Shown in pieces: positions 18,983-25,791 of a stretch of DNA of 64,000 nt. The stretch comes from CAVZTA01 sp963778025 (GTDB taxonomy: Bacteria > Chloroflexota > Limnocylindria > Limnocylindrales > CSP1-4): assembly GCA_963778025.1 (NCBI GenBank), contig CAVZTA010000005.1, positions 124,001 through 188,000 on the forward strand. The letters are read 5' to 3'. The translations under genes were made by a program, and so were the position numbers. Below the pieces are notes generated by a model, which was not told the origin of the DNA, did no database searches, and saw only the letters and a program-made list of their open reading frames with translations. Every line of letters begins with the position of its first letter. Position 1 is the first letter of the stretch.

Positions 18983-19999
18983 TCAGCCGACCGGCCGTGC
19001 GGGCACCTCGCGATAGCCCGCGATGGCGCGGCGGACGTCGGCGACCTCGTCGATGCCCGCCTGGTGCAGCCCGCGGAGGTAGTCGGCCCGGCGCGCGAGC
19101 TCCTGCTCGAAGTCGCCGCTCTTCATCCCGACCCGGCTCGCGAGCTCCGTCGTCACGCCCCACGCGAAGTGCTCCAGCTCGTCGGTGCGCGGCTCGTGGA
19201 CGGCGAGCACGGCCGGCGGGAGGCGCTGCGCATGACCGTGCTGGTCACGGAACACCGGGCGGACGTAGTGCGCCGCGGTCACGCGGCGCTGGGGCTGCGG
19301 GGTGCCGCCGTCGGCGGTCTGCGGCCGGACGTCGTGGGCGTGGCCCGGCCCGTACGGCACGAACCGGACGACCAGCACGACGCCGAGTCGTGACAGCTCG
19401 TCGTCGGACAGGCGGACCGGCGGTTGCTGGAGGTGCGCGAACACGTCCTCCAGGCTCGATCCCGGGATGGTGCCCGCCAGGCCGTAGCCCAGCGACAGCG
19501 CGCGGATCGCGATCCGGGCGTGCGGTCCCCAGGTGTACCCGGGCAGCTCGGGACTCAGCTCGTGGACCAGGAGGACCGTCGAGCGAGGATCGGCCGGGTG
19601 CCGCTCGTGCTGGCGGAGGACCGCGACGGGCGCATCGCCGGCGGCGATCGGTCGGAGGTCGGTCCGCCAGCCGAGCTCCGGCGCCTCGGGCAGCCAGCCG
19701 AAGTCCTCCATCGCGCCCGCCAGCGGCTCCGTTCGAACACCGTGGGGCAGGAAGTCGAGGAGCGCGCGCAGGAGCGTCGACTTGCCGACCGAGCGACCCT
19801 CACCGGCGACGACGATCGGGGTCCGCGCCTCGACGAGCAGCCACAGGAGCGCCGCGAGGTCCGCGTCGAGCATCCGCTCGCGCAGCAGGCTGACGATCGA
19901 CCGGGCGACCGGCTCGTCGACCGGCCGCTCCGCGGTCCAGGCAAGCGATGCCGACCGCGCGGGCAGCGCGGGATCCTCGGTGGTCACGGGCGAAAACAT
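18983..19999 (-). CDS. P-loop NTPase of unknown role
   Basis: ~338 aa. A strand-loop VVAGEGRSVGKSTLLRALLD near residues 67-86 is a clear Walker A. TVLLVHELSPELPGYTWG and RLGVVLVVRFVPYGPGHA may supply the Walker B strand and a later beta strand. The lower half resembles secretion/pilus-type ATPases only in outline (AIRALSLGYGLAGTIPGSS, which recalls the arginine-finger/His box), so no family is assigned. Start uncertain: ATG 20008, ATG 19999 or GTG 19987. It is followed by the AAA+/VWA pair 149 bp downstream, possibly as one unit. Confidence 0.65.
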   Translation of the reverse strand: MFSPVTTEDPALPARSASLAWTAERPVDEPVARSIVSLLRERMLDADLAALLWLLVEARTPIVVAGEGRSVGKSTLLRALLDFLPHGVRTEPLAGAMEDFGWLPEAPELGWRTDLRPIAAGDAPVAVLRQHERHPADPRSTVLLVHELSPELPGYTWGPHARIAIRALSLGYGLAGTIPGSSLEDVFAHLQQPPVRLSDDELSRLGVVLVVRFVPYGPGHAHDVRPQTADGGTPQPQRRVTAAHYVRPVFRDQHGHAQRLPPAVLAVHEPRTDELEHFAWGVTTELASRVGMKSGDFEQELARRADYLRGLHQAGIDEVADVRRAIAGYREVPARPVG

Positions 20000-20093
20000 A
20001 CCCCGCATCGGCACGCGCGGGACCCGATGCGCCGACCTCCCTAGTCGACGGTGTCGCGCCACCTTCCTACCGTCACGTCGAGACGGCGCCCGG

Positions 20094-20111
20094 GATCCGC
20101 GATCGCGGATC
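20094..20111. promoter_or_regulatory. Perfect 18-bp palindrome in a divergent intergenic region
   Basis: GATCCGCGATCGCGGATC reads the same on both strands. It is nested inside a wider imperfect dyad (ACGGCGCC on the left, GGCGCCGT on the right, ~50 bp overall). It lies between the start of the P-loop gene (minus strand) and a small plus-strand gene, a position suited to an operator shared by both; a cruciform or RNA hairpin is the alternative. Confidence 0.4.
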
Positions 20112-20152
20112 GGGCACCACGGCGCCGTCCGGGTGTCGGGGGCCACGGGTTC

Positions 20153-20386
20153 ATGCGGTCGCTCTCGCATCTCCGCGAGGACGCGCGCTGGTGCGTCTTC
20201 CGCGAGGTCGCGTCCAACACGATCCCGGGTGACCGCACGATCGTCGTCTACGAGTGCGAGTGCCGCATCGCGATCCGCCTGATCGAGACGGAGCCGCCGC
20301 CCCTCGGCCTGGGATCGGATGTCGAGACCGTCCCGGCCGCTGGTGTCGCGACCCCGGCCGAGAGCGCGCCGCTGCCGCTCGACTGA
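20153..20386 (+). CDS. Small unknown protein, 77 aa
   Basis: Not recognised. The core RWCVFREVASNTIPGDRTIVVYECECRIAIRLIE (split here only for naming, residues ~12-45) has two Cys close together in YECECR and looks like a compact beta sheet; the tail is Pro/Ala-rich and disordered. Codon third positions are GC-rich as in neighbours, supporting coding. ATG at 20153 is chosen because upstream codons lie in the palindromic intergenic region. It precedes the PAP2 gene by 80 bp. Confidence 0.5.
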   Translation: MRSLSHLREDARWCVFREVASNTIPGDRTIVVYECECRIAIRLIETEPPPLGLGSDVETVPAAGVATPAESAPLPLD

Positions 20387-20466
20387 CCCGGCGTCGCCAC
20401 CGGGCCGCAACGGCGCGGTCGGTGCTCGGCACGCGCACGTCAGGGCGCTACGGCGATGCTCGGCGC

Positions 20467-21312
20467 ATGGCGCCCGTCGCGCGACCCTCGTCCGACCTCG
20501 CTGCCCCGACGGTGGATGCCGTCGCACCCGCTCTGCGCGAGACGGCCACCGTCGCCACGCAGCGCGCGGCCGAGGTCGTGGCCACCGGTGCCGCGAAGCT
20601 CGCGCAGCCACCGACCGGGCGCTCGGCGAGCGTCACGGTCCCAGCCCGGACCGCGCTGCGTCGGACGCACTGGACGGAGCTCGCCACGGTCGCCGCTCTG
20701 GGCGCGTTCGGCCTGCTGTTCGCCGTCGTCAAGGCCGGGCGGAGCGCCGCCTTCGACGTCGCGCTCACGCTGCGACTCCAGCGCCGTCGCCATCCCGTCC
20801 TCGGCGGGCTCCTGCGCGCGGTGTCGTGGCCGGGGTTCCCGCCGCAGAGCCGCATCATCCCGCCCGCGATCATCTCGACCCTGTGGCTGCTCGGCCTGCG
20901 GTTCGAGGCCCTGTTCCAGGTCGTCGCCTGGAGCAGCGCGCTGCTGTCGACGGTGATCAAGGTGTTCGTCCGGCGACCGCGGCCCGCGGGCTCGGGGATC
21001 GAAGTGGTCGTCGCGCCGCTGGGCGGATCGTCGTTCCCGAGCGGACACGTCCTGACCTACATCGGCGTCTACGGCTTCCTGGCCCACGTCGTCCACGCGC
21101 TGGTGCGACCGGTCGTGCCTCGCCGCCTCCTCGTCGGGGCGCTGACGGGCCTCCTCGCGCTCGTCGGTCCGAGCCGGATCGCCCAGGGCCACCACTGGCC
21201 GACCGACGTGCTGGCGTCCTACCTCGTGGGCCTCCCGTTCCTCGCCGGCGTCATCGAGCTCTACCGCCGGTCGAAGGGCCGGGCGCTCGAGCGCCGCCCG
21301 ACCGCGAGGTGA
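20467..21312 (+). CDS. PAP2-family membrane phosphatase
   Basis: 281 aa. All three lipid-phosphatase signatures are present: KVFVRRPRP (K-x6-RP), SFPSGHVLTY (PSGH) and SRIAQGHHWPTD (SR-x5-H-x3-D). Five or six transmembrane helices follow a ~65-residue cytoplasmic N-terminus. The family dephosphorylates phosphatidic acid, phosphatidylglycerol phosphate or undecaprenyl diphosphate at the outer face of the membrane. It is translationally coupled (GTGA) to the lipid kinase downstream; the pair could carry out opposing phosphorylation steps on a lipid. Confidence 0.9.
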   Translation: MAPVARPSSDLAAPTVDAVAPALRETATVATQRAAEVVATGAAKLAQPPTGRSASVTVPARTALRRTHWTELATVAALGAFGLLFAVVKAGRSAAFDVALTLRLQRRRHPVLGGLLRAVSWPGFPPQSRIIPPAIISTLWLLGLRFEALFQVVAWSSALLSTVIKVFVRRPRPAGSGIEVVVAPLGGSSFPSGHVLTYIGVYGFLAHVVHALVRPVVPRRLLVGALTGLLALVGPSRIAQGHHWPTDVLASYLVGLPFLAGVIELYRRSKGRALERRPTAR

Positions 21313-22244
21313 CGTCGACGCGCACGGCGTCTCCGATCCTCGTCCTGTGGAATCGGAGTGCCGGGACGAAGGCCGGCGTGTCGACCAATCGGATGCCCAC
21401 CGAGGACGAGCTGCGCACGCTGTTCGCGCGACATCACCTCGACATCGACCTCGTCCCGACCGAGTCGGCGGCCGATGCCGTCCGTCGTGCTCGCGAGGCG
21501 TGCGCCAGGGACTGCCCGATCGTCGTCGCGGCCGGCGGCGACGGCACGGTCCGGGCGATCGCGCGCGAGCTGCTCGGCTCGGGGACGGCCCTTGGCATCC
21601 TGCCGCTCGGCAGCGTCATGAACCTGGCACGCTCGCTGGGTATCCCGCGGGACGTCGAGGCAGCCGCGGCGATCATCGCCGGCGGCCGTGTCCGCGCGAT
21701 CGACGTCGGCACGGTCGGGACGCTGCACGGACGGAGCGAGCCGTTCTTCGAGTCGGTGTCGATCGGCCTGCATGCCGCGCTGTTCCGGGAGGGACAGCGC
21801 TTCGATCGCGGCCATCGGCTGGCGCTGCCACGCGCGGCCTGGATCATGCTGCGCTACCGGCCGTCGAAGGTGTGGCTGGAGCTCGACGACCGTCGGATCA
21901 CCACGCGCGCCCTCGCCATCTCGATCGCCAACGGGCCCTACGCCGGGTTGGGGTTCACGGTCGCCCCGGATGCCCGGCTCGACGACGGCCGGTTCGACAT
22001 CCGGATCTTCCGCGGCTTCTCGCGATGGCACCTCGTGCGCCACTTCGCATCGATCGTCGCGGGCCGTCGCGCGGTCGAGCGGCGGATCGAGACGTACCGA
22101 TCGGCGCGCGTCCGCGTCTCCAGCCGCTCGCCACTCCCGGTGCGCCCCGACGACGATCCGCCGCTCACGACGCCCGTCTCCCTCGAGGTGCTGGCGCAGT
22201 GCCTGCGGGTCGTGGTCCCGGAGGACGAGCGCGGGACGACTTGA
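21309..22244 (+). CDS. Diacylglycerol-kinase-family lipid kinase
   Basis: 311 aa. The nucleotide-binding GGDGTV motif is at residues 76-81, followed by ALGILPLGSVMNLARSLGIP (the conserved G-T-x-N-D-F region appears as GSVMNLA). The C-terminal beta-sandwich contains NGPYAGLGFTVAPDARLDDG, as in DgkB/YegS. These soluble enzymes phosphorylate diacylglycerol or related lipids at the membrane surface using ATP. The conserved NDFA is altered to MNLA, which occurs in some relatives. GTG start overlaps the PAP2 stop. Confidence 0.9.
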   Translation: MTSTRTASPILVLWNRSAGTKAGVSTNRMPTEDELRTLFARHHLDIDLVPTESAADAVRRAREACARDCPIVVAAGGDGTVRAIARELLGSGTALGILPLGSVMNLARSLGIPRDVEAAAAIIAGGRVRAIDVGTVGTLHGRSEPFFESVSIGLHAALFREGQRFDRGHRLALPRAAWIMLRYRPSKVWLELDDRRITTRALAISIANGPYAGLGFTVAPDARLDDGRFDIRIFRGFSRWHLVRHFASIVAGRRAVERRIETYRSARVRVSSRSPLPVRPDDDPPLTTPVSLEVLAQCLRVVVPEDERGTT

Positions 22245-22433
22245 CGAGCGGTCAGGGGAGGATGTCGTCGATGTCGATCCGCGAGGTCCACTCGGCGTCC
22301 TCGAGGTCGGCATGGGTCACGTGGCGATCACGAGGTCGTGGACGGACGCGGTGTAGGCCGGCACATCCGGGACCGATGCCTCGCCGCTGCATCCATGCCA
22401 CACCCTGTCCACCGACTGCGCGACGATGGGAGC

Positions 22434-23036
22434 ATGCAGGACGGCCGTTCGGAACTCGCCATCCGGCCGCTCGACGCCTCGACCTGGGACGCCCTCGGCG
22501 GGCTGTTCTCGCAGGGCGGCGATCCGAAGTGGTGCTGGTGCGCGTACTTCGCGGTCCGCGGGCTCGACTGGTCGAACTCGACCGCGGATGGCAACCGCGC
22601 GCTGCTGCGCGAGCGCATGGAGCGGCCGAGGAGCGGACACCCGCCCGGGCTCGTGGCGCTGCGCGACGAGGAGGCCGTGGGCTGGGTGAGCCTGGGCCCA
22701 CGCGACGACTACGAGCGCCTGACGTACTCGAAGCTCCTGGCGCCGATCGACGAGCGCCCGGTGTGGTCGATCGTGTGCTTCGTCGTCGGGCGCAGGGCGC
22801 GGGGCCAGGGCATCGCGAGCGCCCTGCTGGACGGCGCGGTCGAATACGCGCGGGCGAACGGCGCGACGACGCTGGAGGCCTACCCGGTCGACACCGGCGG
22901 CGGGCGCGCCCCGGCGGCGAACGTCTACCACGGGACGCTGTCGATGTTCGAGAAGGCGGGCTTCGCGGTCGTCGCGGAGCGGCGCTTCAACGCGACGAGC
23001 AAGCCGCGGATCATCGTGCGGCGCGAGCTCGGCTGA
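22434..23036 (+). CDS. GNAT family N-acetyltransferase (CWC subgroup)
   Basis: 200 aa. Acetyl-CoA loop RRARGQGIASALLDGAVEYA and the IDERPVWSIVCFVV strand parallel the GNAT at 1.6 kb; KWCWCAYFAVRGLDW holds the shared Cys-Trp-Cys. The two are paralogues with ~40% identity by eye in the C-terminal half. Acceptor unknown. ATG at 22434 has GGGAG just upstream (short spacing). The DUF192 gene starts one base after its stop. Confidence 0.85.
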   Translation: MQDGRSELAIRPLDASTWDALGGLFSQGGDPKWCWCAYFAVRGLDWSNSTADGNRALLRERMERPRSGHPPGLVALRDEEAVGWVSLGPRDDYERLTYSKLLAPIDERPVWSIVCFVVGRRARGQGIASALLDGAVEYARANGATTLEAYPVDTGGGRAPAANVYHGTLSMFEKAGFAVVAERRFNATSKPRIIVRRELG

Positions 23037-23037
23037 G

Positions 23038-23499
23038 GTGCGGCGGGGAGCGCTCCTGGCGGCGGTGCTGCTGGTGGCGCTCGCCTGCTCGCCCGCGCCC
23101 AGCCCGTCGGGGGATGCCTTCGCCGGGCTGCCCCGACGGACGATCCACGTCGGCGGGCAGGCACTCGAGGTCGTCGTCGCGATCGACCGCGGCCGAGGCC
23201 TGACCGGCGTGGACGACCTGGGGATCGTCGACGGGATGCTGTTCGACTACTCGGCCGAGACCGCGCCGTCGCGGTCGACGTTCTGGATGCCGGGCGTGCG
23301 GATCCCGCTCGACATCGCATTCTTCGGCGAGGACAGGCAACTGATCGCGGTCGTGGCGATGCCGCTCTGCCCCGAGGCCGCCCAGGCATCGCGCGCCTGC
23401 CCCACCTACGCTTCCCCTGCCCCGTTCCGCTGGGCGCTCGAGACCGAGGCTGGGTCGTTCGCGTTCGCCGAGGGCGCGACGCTCGACCCGGGTTCCTGA
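23038..23499 (+). CDS. DUF192 lipoprotein
   Basis: 153 aa. Signal sequence LLAAVLLVALACS has a lipobox-like LVALAC (Cys17), predicting an outer-surface lipoprotein. The body contains the DUF192 hallmarks GMLFDYSAE, STFWMPGVRIPLDIAFF and CPEAAQ. DUF192 proteins are small beta-barrels of unknown function, sometimes near protein-quality or signal-transduction genes. GTG start directly follows the acetyltransferase stop, so the two are probably co-transcribed. Confidence 0.85.
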   Translation: MRRGALLAAVLLVALACSPAPSPSGDAFAGLPRRTIHVGGQALEVVVAIDRGRGLTGVDDLGIVDGMLFDYSAETAPSRSTFWMPGVRIPLDIAFFGEDRQLIAVVAMPLCPEAAQASRACPTYASPAPFRWALETEAGSFAFAEGATLDPGS

Positions 23500-23570
23500 C
23501 CGATGCTCGCGTGGCGAGCGTTCGCCGCCGGCGTGGCCCGGGTGCCTGACACGTGCTCGCGTGGCGAGCC
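23487..23570. repeat. Two direct copies (50-bp period) of a hairpin-forming intergenic repeat
   Basis: The ~34-bp segments at 23487-23520 and 23537-23570 share CCCGGGT-CCTGAC and end in GCTCGCGTGGCGAGC, a perfect 6-bp stem with a 3-base loop (23505-23519 and 23555-23569). The first copy starts inside the last codons of the DUF192 gene. They may act as transcription or mRNA-end elements; there is no U-tract. Confidence 0.6.
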
Positions 23571-23619
23571 GTGAGTCGCGAGGCAAGCTCGCCGGCCCGT
23601 CGTGATGAAGTCCCCGCGG

Positions 23620-23654
23620 TGGCGAAGGCTCGCAGGACGAGCGACTGTCAGGGG
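23620..23654. repeat. REP-like element, copy 1
   Basis: TGGCGAAGGCTCGCAGGACG followed by AGCGACTGTCAGGGG. Both halves recur at 30397-30452 in another intergenic space (TGGCGAAGGCTCCGCAGGCG and CGAGCATCTGTCAGGG), in a different order. It is a short dispersed extragenic repeat; nothing here suggests it encodes protein. Confidence 0.5.
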
Positions 23655-23686
23655 ACATGGCGGACATCGCCGATCGCCGATCGCCT

Positions 23687-23833
23687 ATGCAAGATCTGCA
23701 TGCTGTGACGGTCGAGGCAGCATCCGCGGTCAGATCGATGCATCCCCTGCATCGCATCGACCTCCGGATGCACCACATGCATCGATGCGACGAGAGCGGC
23801 GGCCCCGAGGGTCACGACATGCACGATCTGCAT
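23687..23833. promoter_or_regulatory. Array of four ATGCA-N5-TGCAT palindromes (candidate operator array)
   Basis: Sites at 23687-23701, 23738-23752, 23768-23782 and 23819-23833 all match ATGCA-N5-TGCAT exactly. Start-to-start distances are 51, 30 and 51 bp, close to whole helical turns and symmetric about 23760. The two 36-bp spacers are themselves ~60% complementary when folded about this centre, so the block is a ~147-bp imperfect dyad. It ends 77 bp upstream of a good promoter for the ABC cassette. The likely meaning is cooperative binding of a dimeric regulator; its identity is unknown. The AT-richer content stands out from the surrounding DNA. Confidence 0.6.
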
Positions 23834-23910
23834 AGGGGGCCAAGCGCTCGAGGCGCTCCCGGCCCAGGCGCCGGCTCGGACCGTACGTCGTTTGTCCCGG
23901 CGACGGAGCG

Positions 23911-23940
23911 TTGACAACGGCGCCGGCCAGCGCGTAGGCT
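23911..23940 (+). promoter_or_regulatory. Sigma-70 type promoter (TTGACA-N18-TAGGCT)
   Basis: A perfect -35 hexamer at 23911-23916 and TAGGCT at 23935-23940, a usual -10 form in high-GC bacteria, are 18 bp apart. The predicted transcript starts near 23947 and gives a ~345-nt leader before the ABC ATPase. Confidence 0.6.
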
Positions 23941-23998
23941 GCGCGGCGGTCGAGCAGGTCGCTTGCCCTCACCATGTCCAGGAGGACCAGCTCAGGTG

Positions 23999-24079
23999 AT
24001 GTCCACCCTCTTCATCCCGCGACGCAAGGCGCCCGTCAGTGGCGCTGACGGCGGGAGAGGTGTGCCCACCAGCAGGTAG
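23999..24079 (+). CDS. Possible 26-codon leader peptide
   Basis: ATG at 23999, reading MSTLFIPRRKAPVSGADGGR and six more residues to TAG. AGGAGG lies 13 bases upstream and AGGTG directly before it. It is within the leader of the ABC cassette, upstream of the terminator hairpin, so its translation could influence folding. A second overlapping 24-codon frame starts at 23974. No run of identical regulatory codons is seen. Coding status unproven. Confidence 0.25.
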   Translation: MSTLFIPRRKAPVSGADGGRGVPTSR

Positions 24080-24112
24080 GACGCCGGGCGAGAAGCCCGA
24101 CAAGCGACCACC

Positions 24113-24151
24113 GAGCCGTGGGCCCACCGGGTCCGCGGCTCAAGTGTTTTT
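24113..24151 (+). terminator. Strong intrinsic terminator inside the ABC-cassette leader
   Basis: Arms GAGCCGTGGGCCC (24113-24125) and GGGTCCGCGGCTC (24129-24141) form a 13-bp stem with two G-U pairs and a 3-base loop, followed by AAGTGTTTTTC. Transcription from 23947 would stop near 24150 unless the stem is prevented from forming. Confidence 0.7.
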
Positions 24152-24176
24152 CGGGCATCCCACGCCCGACACGACC

Positions 24177-24215
24177 GAGCCGCAGGCCCCGAGCAGATCG
24201 CCGGGCCCGCGGCTC
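24177..24215 (+). promoter_or_regulatory. Second hairpin with arms matching the terminator (possible antiterminator)
   Basis: Arms GAGCCGCAGGCCC (24177-24189) and GGGCCCGCGGCTC (24203-24215) pair over 13 positions with one mismatch. The left arm of the terminator pairs even better with this right arm (13 of 13 with one G-U), so the two hairpins can exchange partners. No U-tract follows. Confidence 0.5.
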
Positions 24216-24291
24216 GTCCCGTCTGAGGGACCTCCCGCGGACCGGCTCCCACCACCCGGTAGTCGATCCACGAAGTCAGCAGGAGGTCCCC

Positions 24292-25233
24292 GTGACCGCC
24301 ACCCTCAGCCCCGAACCGAAGACCCGCCCGGCGTCGGATCCGCGCCCGAGCTTCCAGCCCGAGCTCGCACCCGACGACGCGCCGACCGAGGAGCAGCAGA
24401 CGCCCCGACCCGCTGAGGTCGCGGCGCCCGCCGCCCTCCTGGTCGAGCACGTCACGAAGCGGTTCCAGGTCGACCGGCGCAAGCCGCCCGTCAGGGCCAT
24501 CGAGGACGTCAGCCTCCGCCTGGAGCGCGGGACGATCCACGGGATCCTCGGCGCGAACGGCTCCGGCAAGTCGACGCTGATCCGCCTCATCTCGGGGCTG
24601 CTCACCCTCGATGCCGGGCGCGTGTCGGTCTTCGGCCTCGACCTCGAGCGTGACGAGCTCGCGGTCAAGCGGCTGATCAACCGCGTCAGCGTCGACGCCG
24701 CCTTCTTCAAGAAGCTCAGCCCGATGGAGAACCTCCTGTTCGCCGCCCGCCTCTACGGTCTCGATGCCGGCGAGGCTCGGCAGAACGCGAAGTCGATCCT
24801 CGAGCGGTTGGGCATCGGCGAGAAGCGGCTGGGACGTCCGGTCGAGCAGATGAGCCGAGGCATGCAGCAGAAGGTCGCGATCGCGCGAGCGCTGCTCACC
24901 AGCCCGACGCTCCTGCTGCTCGACGAACCCACCACCGGCCTGGACCCGCGCAGCAAGCTCGATGTCCAGGCGTTCATCGAGGACCTCAACCAGACCCACG
25001 ACGCCACGGTCGTCCTGACCACCCACGACCTCGCCGAGGCCGAGCGCCTCTGCGAGCGGATCACGATCCTCGACGGCGGCCGGATCGTCGCCGAGGACAC
25101 GCCCGAGGGGCTGATGCGCCTCGTGCCGACGCCTGACGGACGCGTGCCGACGCTCGAGACCGTGTTCCTGGCCTACACCGGCCGCTCCCTCGACGAGGAC
25201 GTCGAGGAGGACGGTGAGGCCGGGGACGACTGA
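24292..25233 (+). CDS. ABC transporter ATP-binding protein (ABC-2/DRA type)
   Basis: 313 aa. After a ~45-residue Pro/Glu-rich disordered N-terminus come Walker A GANGSGKST (residues 87-95), the signature as MSRGMQQ (187-193), and Walker B LLLLDEPTTGLDP (207-219), then the H-loop in TTHDLAEAE. It matches the ATPases of ABC-2 exporters for drugs, polysaccharide or peptides. GTG at 24292 has AGGAGG 5-6 bases upstream. It is the first gene of a cassette with two small basic proteins and the ABC-2 permease; expression is probably controlled by the leader hairpins upstream. Confidence 0.9.
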   Translation: MTATLSPEPKTRPASDPRPSFQPELAPDDAPTEEQQTPRPAEVAAPAALLVEHVTKRFQVDRRKPPVRAIEDVSLRLERGTIHGILGANGSGKSTLIRLISGLLTLDAGRVSVFGLDLERDELAVKRLINRVSVDAAFFKKLSPMENLLFAARLYGLDAGEARQNAKSILERLGIGEKRLGRPVEQMSRGMQQKVAIARALLTSPTLLLLDEPTTGLDPRSKLDVQAFIEDLNQTHDATVVLTTHDLAEAERLCERITILDGGRIVAEDTPEGLMRLVPTPDGRVPTLETVFLAYTGRSLDEDVEEDGEAGDD

Positions 25234-25284
25234 CACCGACCAACCACGGACCACACCGAGACGACCCGAAAGGAGGTGATGCGC

Positions 25285-25560
25285 ATGCCGATGACGACGC
25301 GACCCGCCCATCCAGTCAGCCCAGTCGAACGACGTCGAAAGGAACGAACGGTGATGCACCCCGAGACCGCGTTGTCGATCGCTCAGGATCGGCATGCGCC
25401 CGATCGCCGGACCGCGGCTGACATCAGCCGGATCCGCGGCGACCGAGATCACTTCTCCATCCGGCGCCGCATCGGCCAGCGGCTGATCCATCTGGGTCAG
25501 CGCCTGATCGCCGATCCGGCAGCTCACCTTCCGAAAGGTTCGTCCCGTGTATCTCTCTGA
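25285..25560 (+). CDS. Small basic protein A of the ABC cassette
   Basis: Up to 91 aa from ATG 25285, preceded by AAAGGAGGTGAT, a full-length match to the 16S 3' end. An in-frame internal start at 25354 (or GTG 25351), with AAAGGA upstream, gives a 68-aa form whose sequence aligns end to end with protein B. Common pattern: L-x-x-A-Q-(D/E)-R-x-A, a Arg/His-rich middle, then RRR(I/L)GxxL(I/V)x(L/F)GxxL. The C-terminal helix IRRRIGQRLIHLGQRLIADP is amphipathic and strongly cationic. No signal peptide. Function unknown; substrate, partner or regulator of the transporter are all possible. Confidence 0.6.
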   Translation: MPMTTRPAHPVSPVERRRKERTVMHPETALSIAQDRHAPDRRTAADISRIRGDRDHFSIRRRIGQRLIHLGQRLIADPAAHLPKGSSRVSL

Positions 25561-25735
25561 ACGCGTCGTGCTTCCCCTGGCGCAGGAGCGTCAGGCTCGC
25601 GAGCACGACGTCGCCGCCCACCAGCGGCGTCACCCTCGCCGTCACCGGTCCGTCCGCCGCCGCCTGGGCGAGTCGCTCGTGCGATTCGGCCGATGGCTGG
25701 CTGCGGAGCCCTCCACCCCGGCCTGGACGGCATGA
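25547..25735 (+). CDS. Small basic protein B of the ABC cassette, paralogue of A
   Basis: 62 aa from GTG 25547, overlapping the end of gene A by 14 bases in another frame, with CGAAAGG 8 bases upstream. It begins MYLSERVVLPLAQERQAREH and ends in the amphipathic helix VRRRLGESLVRFGRWLAAEP, matching protein A at spaced hydrophobic and Arg positions. Net charge is strongly positive (many Arg and His). It lies 56 bp before the permease gene. Conservation of the overlap and of both Shine-Dalgarno sites argues that both are translated. Confidence 0.55.
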   Translation: MYLSERVVLPLAQERQAREHDVAAHQRRHPRRHRSVRRRLGESLVRFGRWLAAEPSTPAWTA

Positions 25736-25791
25736 ACGTCCAGGCCGGGGGCACCCGCCACGCCGCGGGCACCCACCACAAGGAAACGACC

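Noticed and set aside
22252..22433. Minus-strand fragment VPDVPAYTASVHDLVIA... reaching ...DAEWTSRIDIDDILP after a frame change
   Set aside because: It could be the end of a small gene, but no start or family can be seen and it overlaps the opposite acetyltransferase; not enough for a call.
23657..23914. An open frame encoding repeated Met-x-x-x-His units (MQDLH, MHPLH, MHHMH, MHDLH), like a metal-binding peptide
   Set aside because: The repeats come from the ATGCA-N5-TGCAT palindromes, whose spacings happen to be multiples of three; the opposite strand gives the same pattern. Codon third positions are not GC-biased as in real genes here, and no ribosome site is seen.
24010..24112. Glycine, guanidine or c-di-GMP riboswitch before the ABC cassette
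   Set aside because: GGGAGAG, GACGCAAGG and GACGCCGGG resemble fragments of known aptamers, but the defining cores (e.g. GCCGAAGG, GGCAAACC) are absent. Left as an unknown structured leader.
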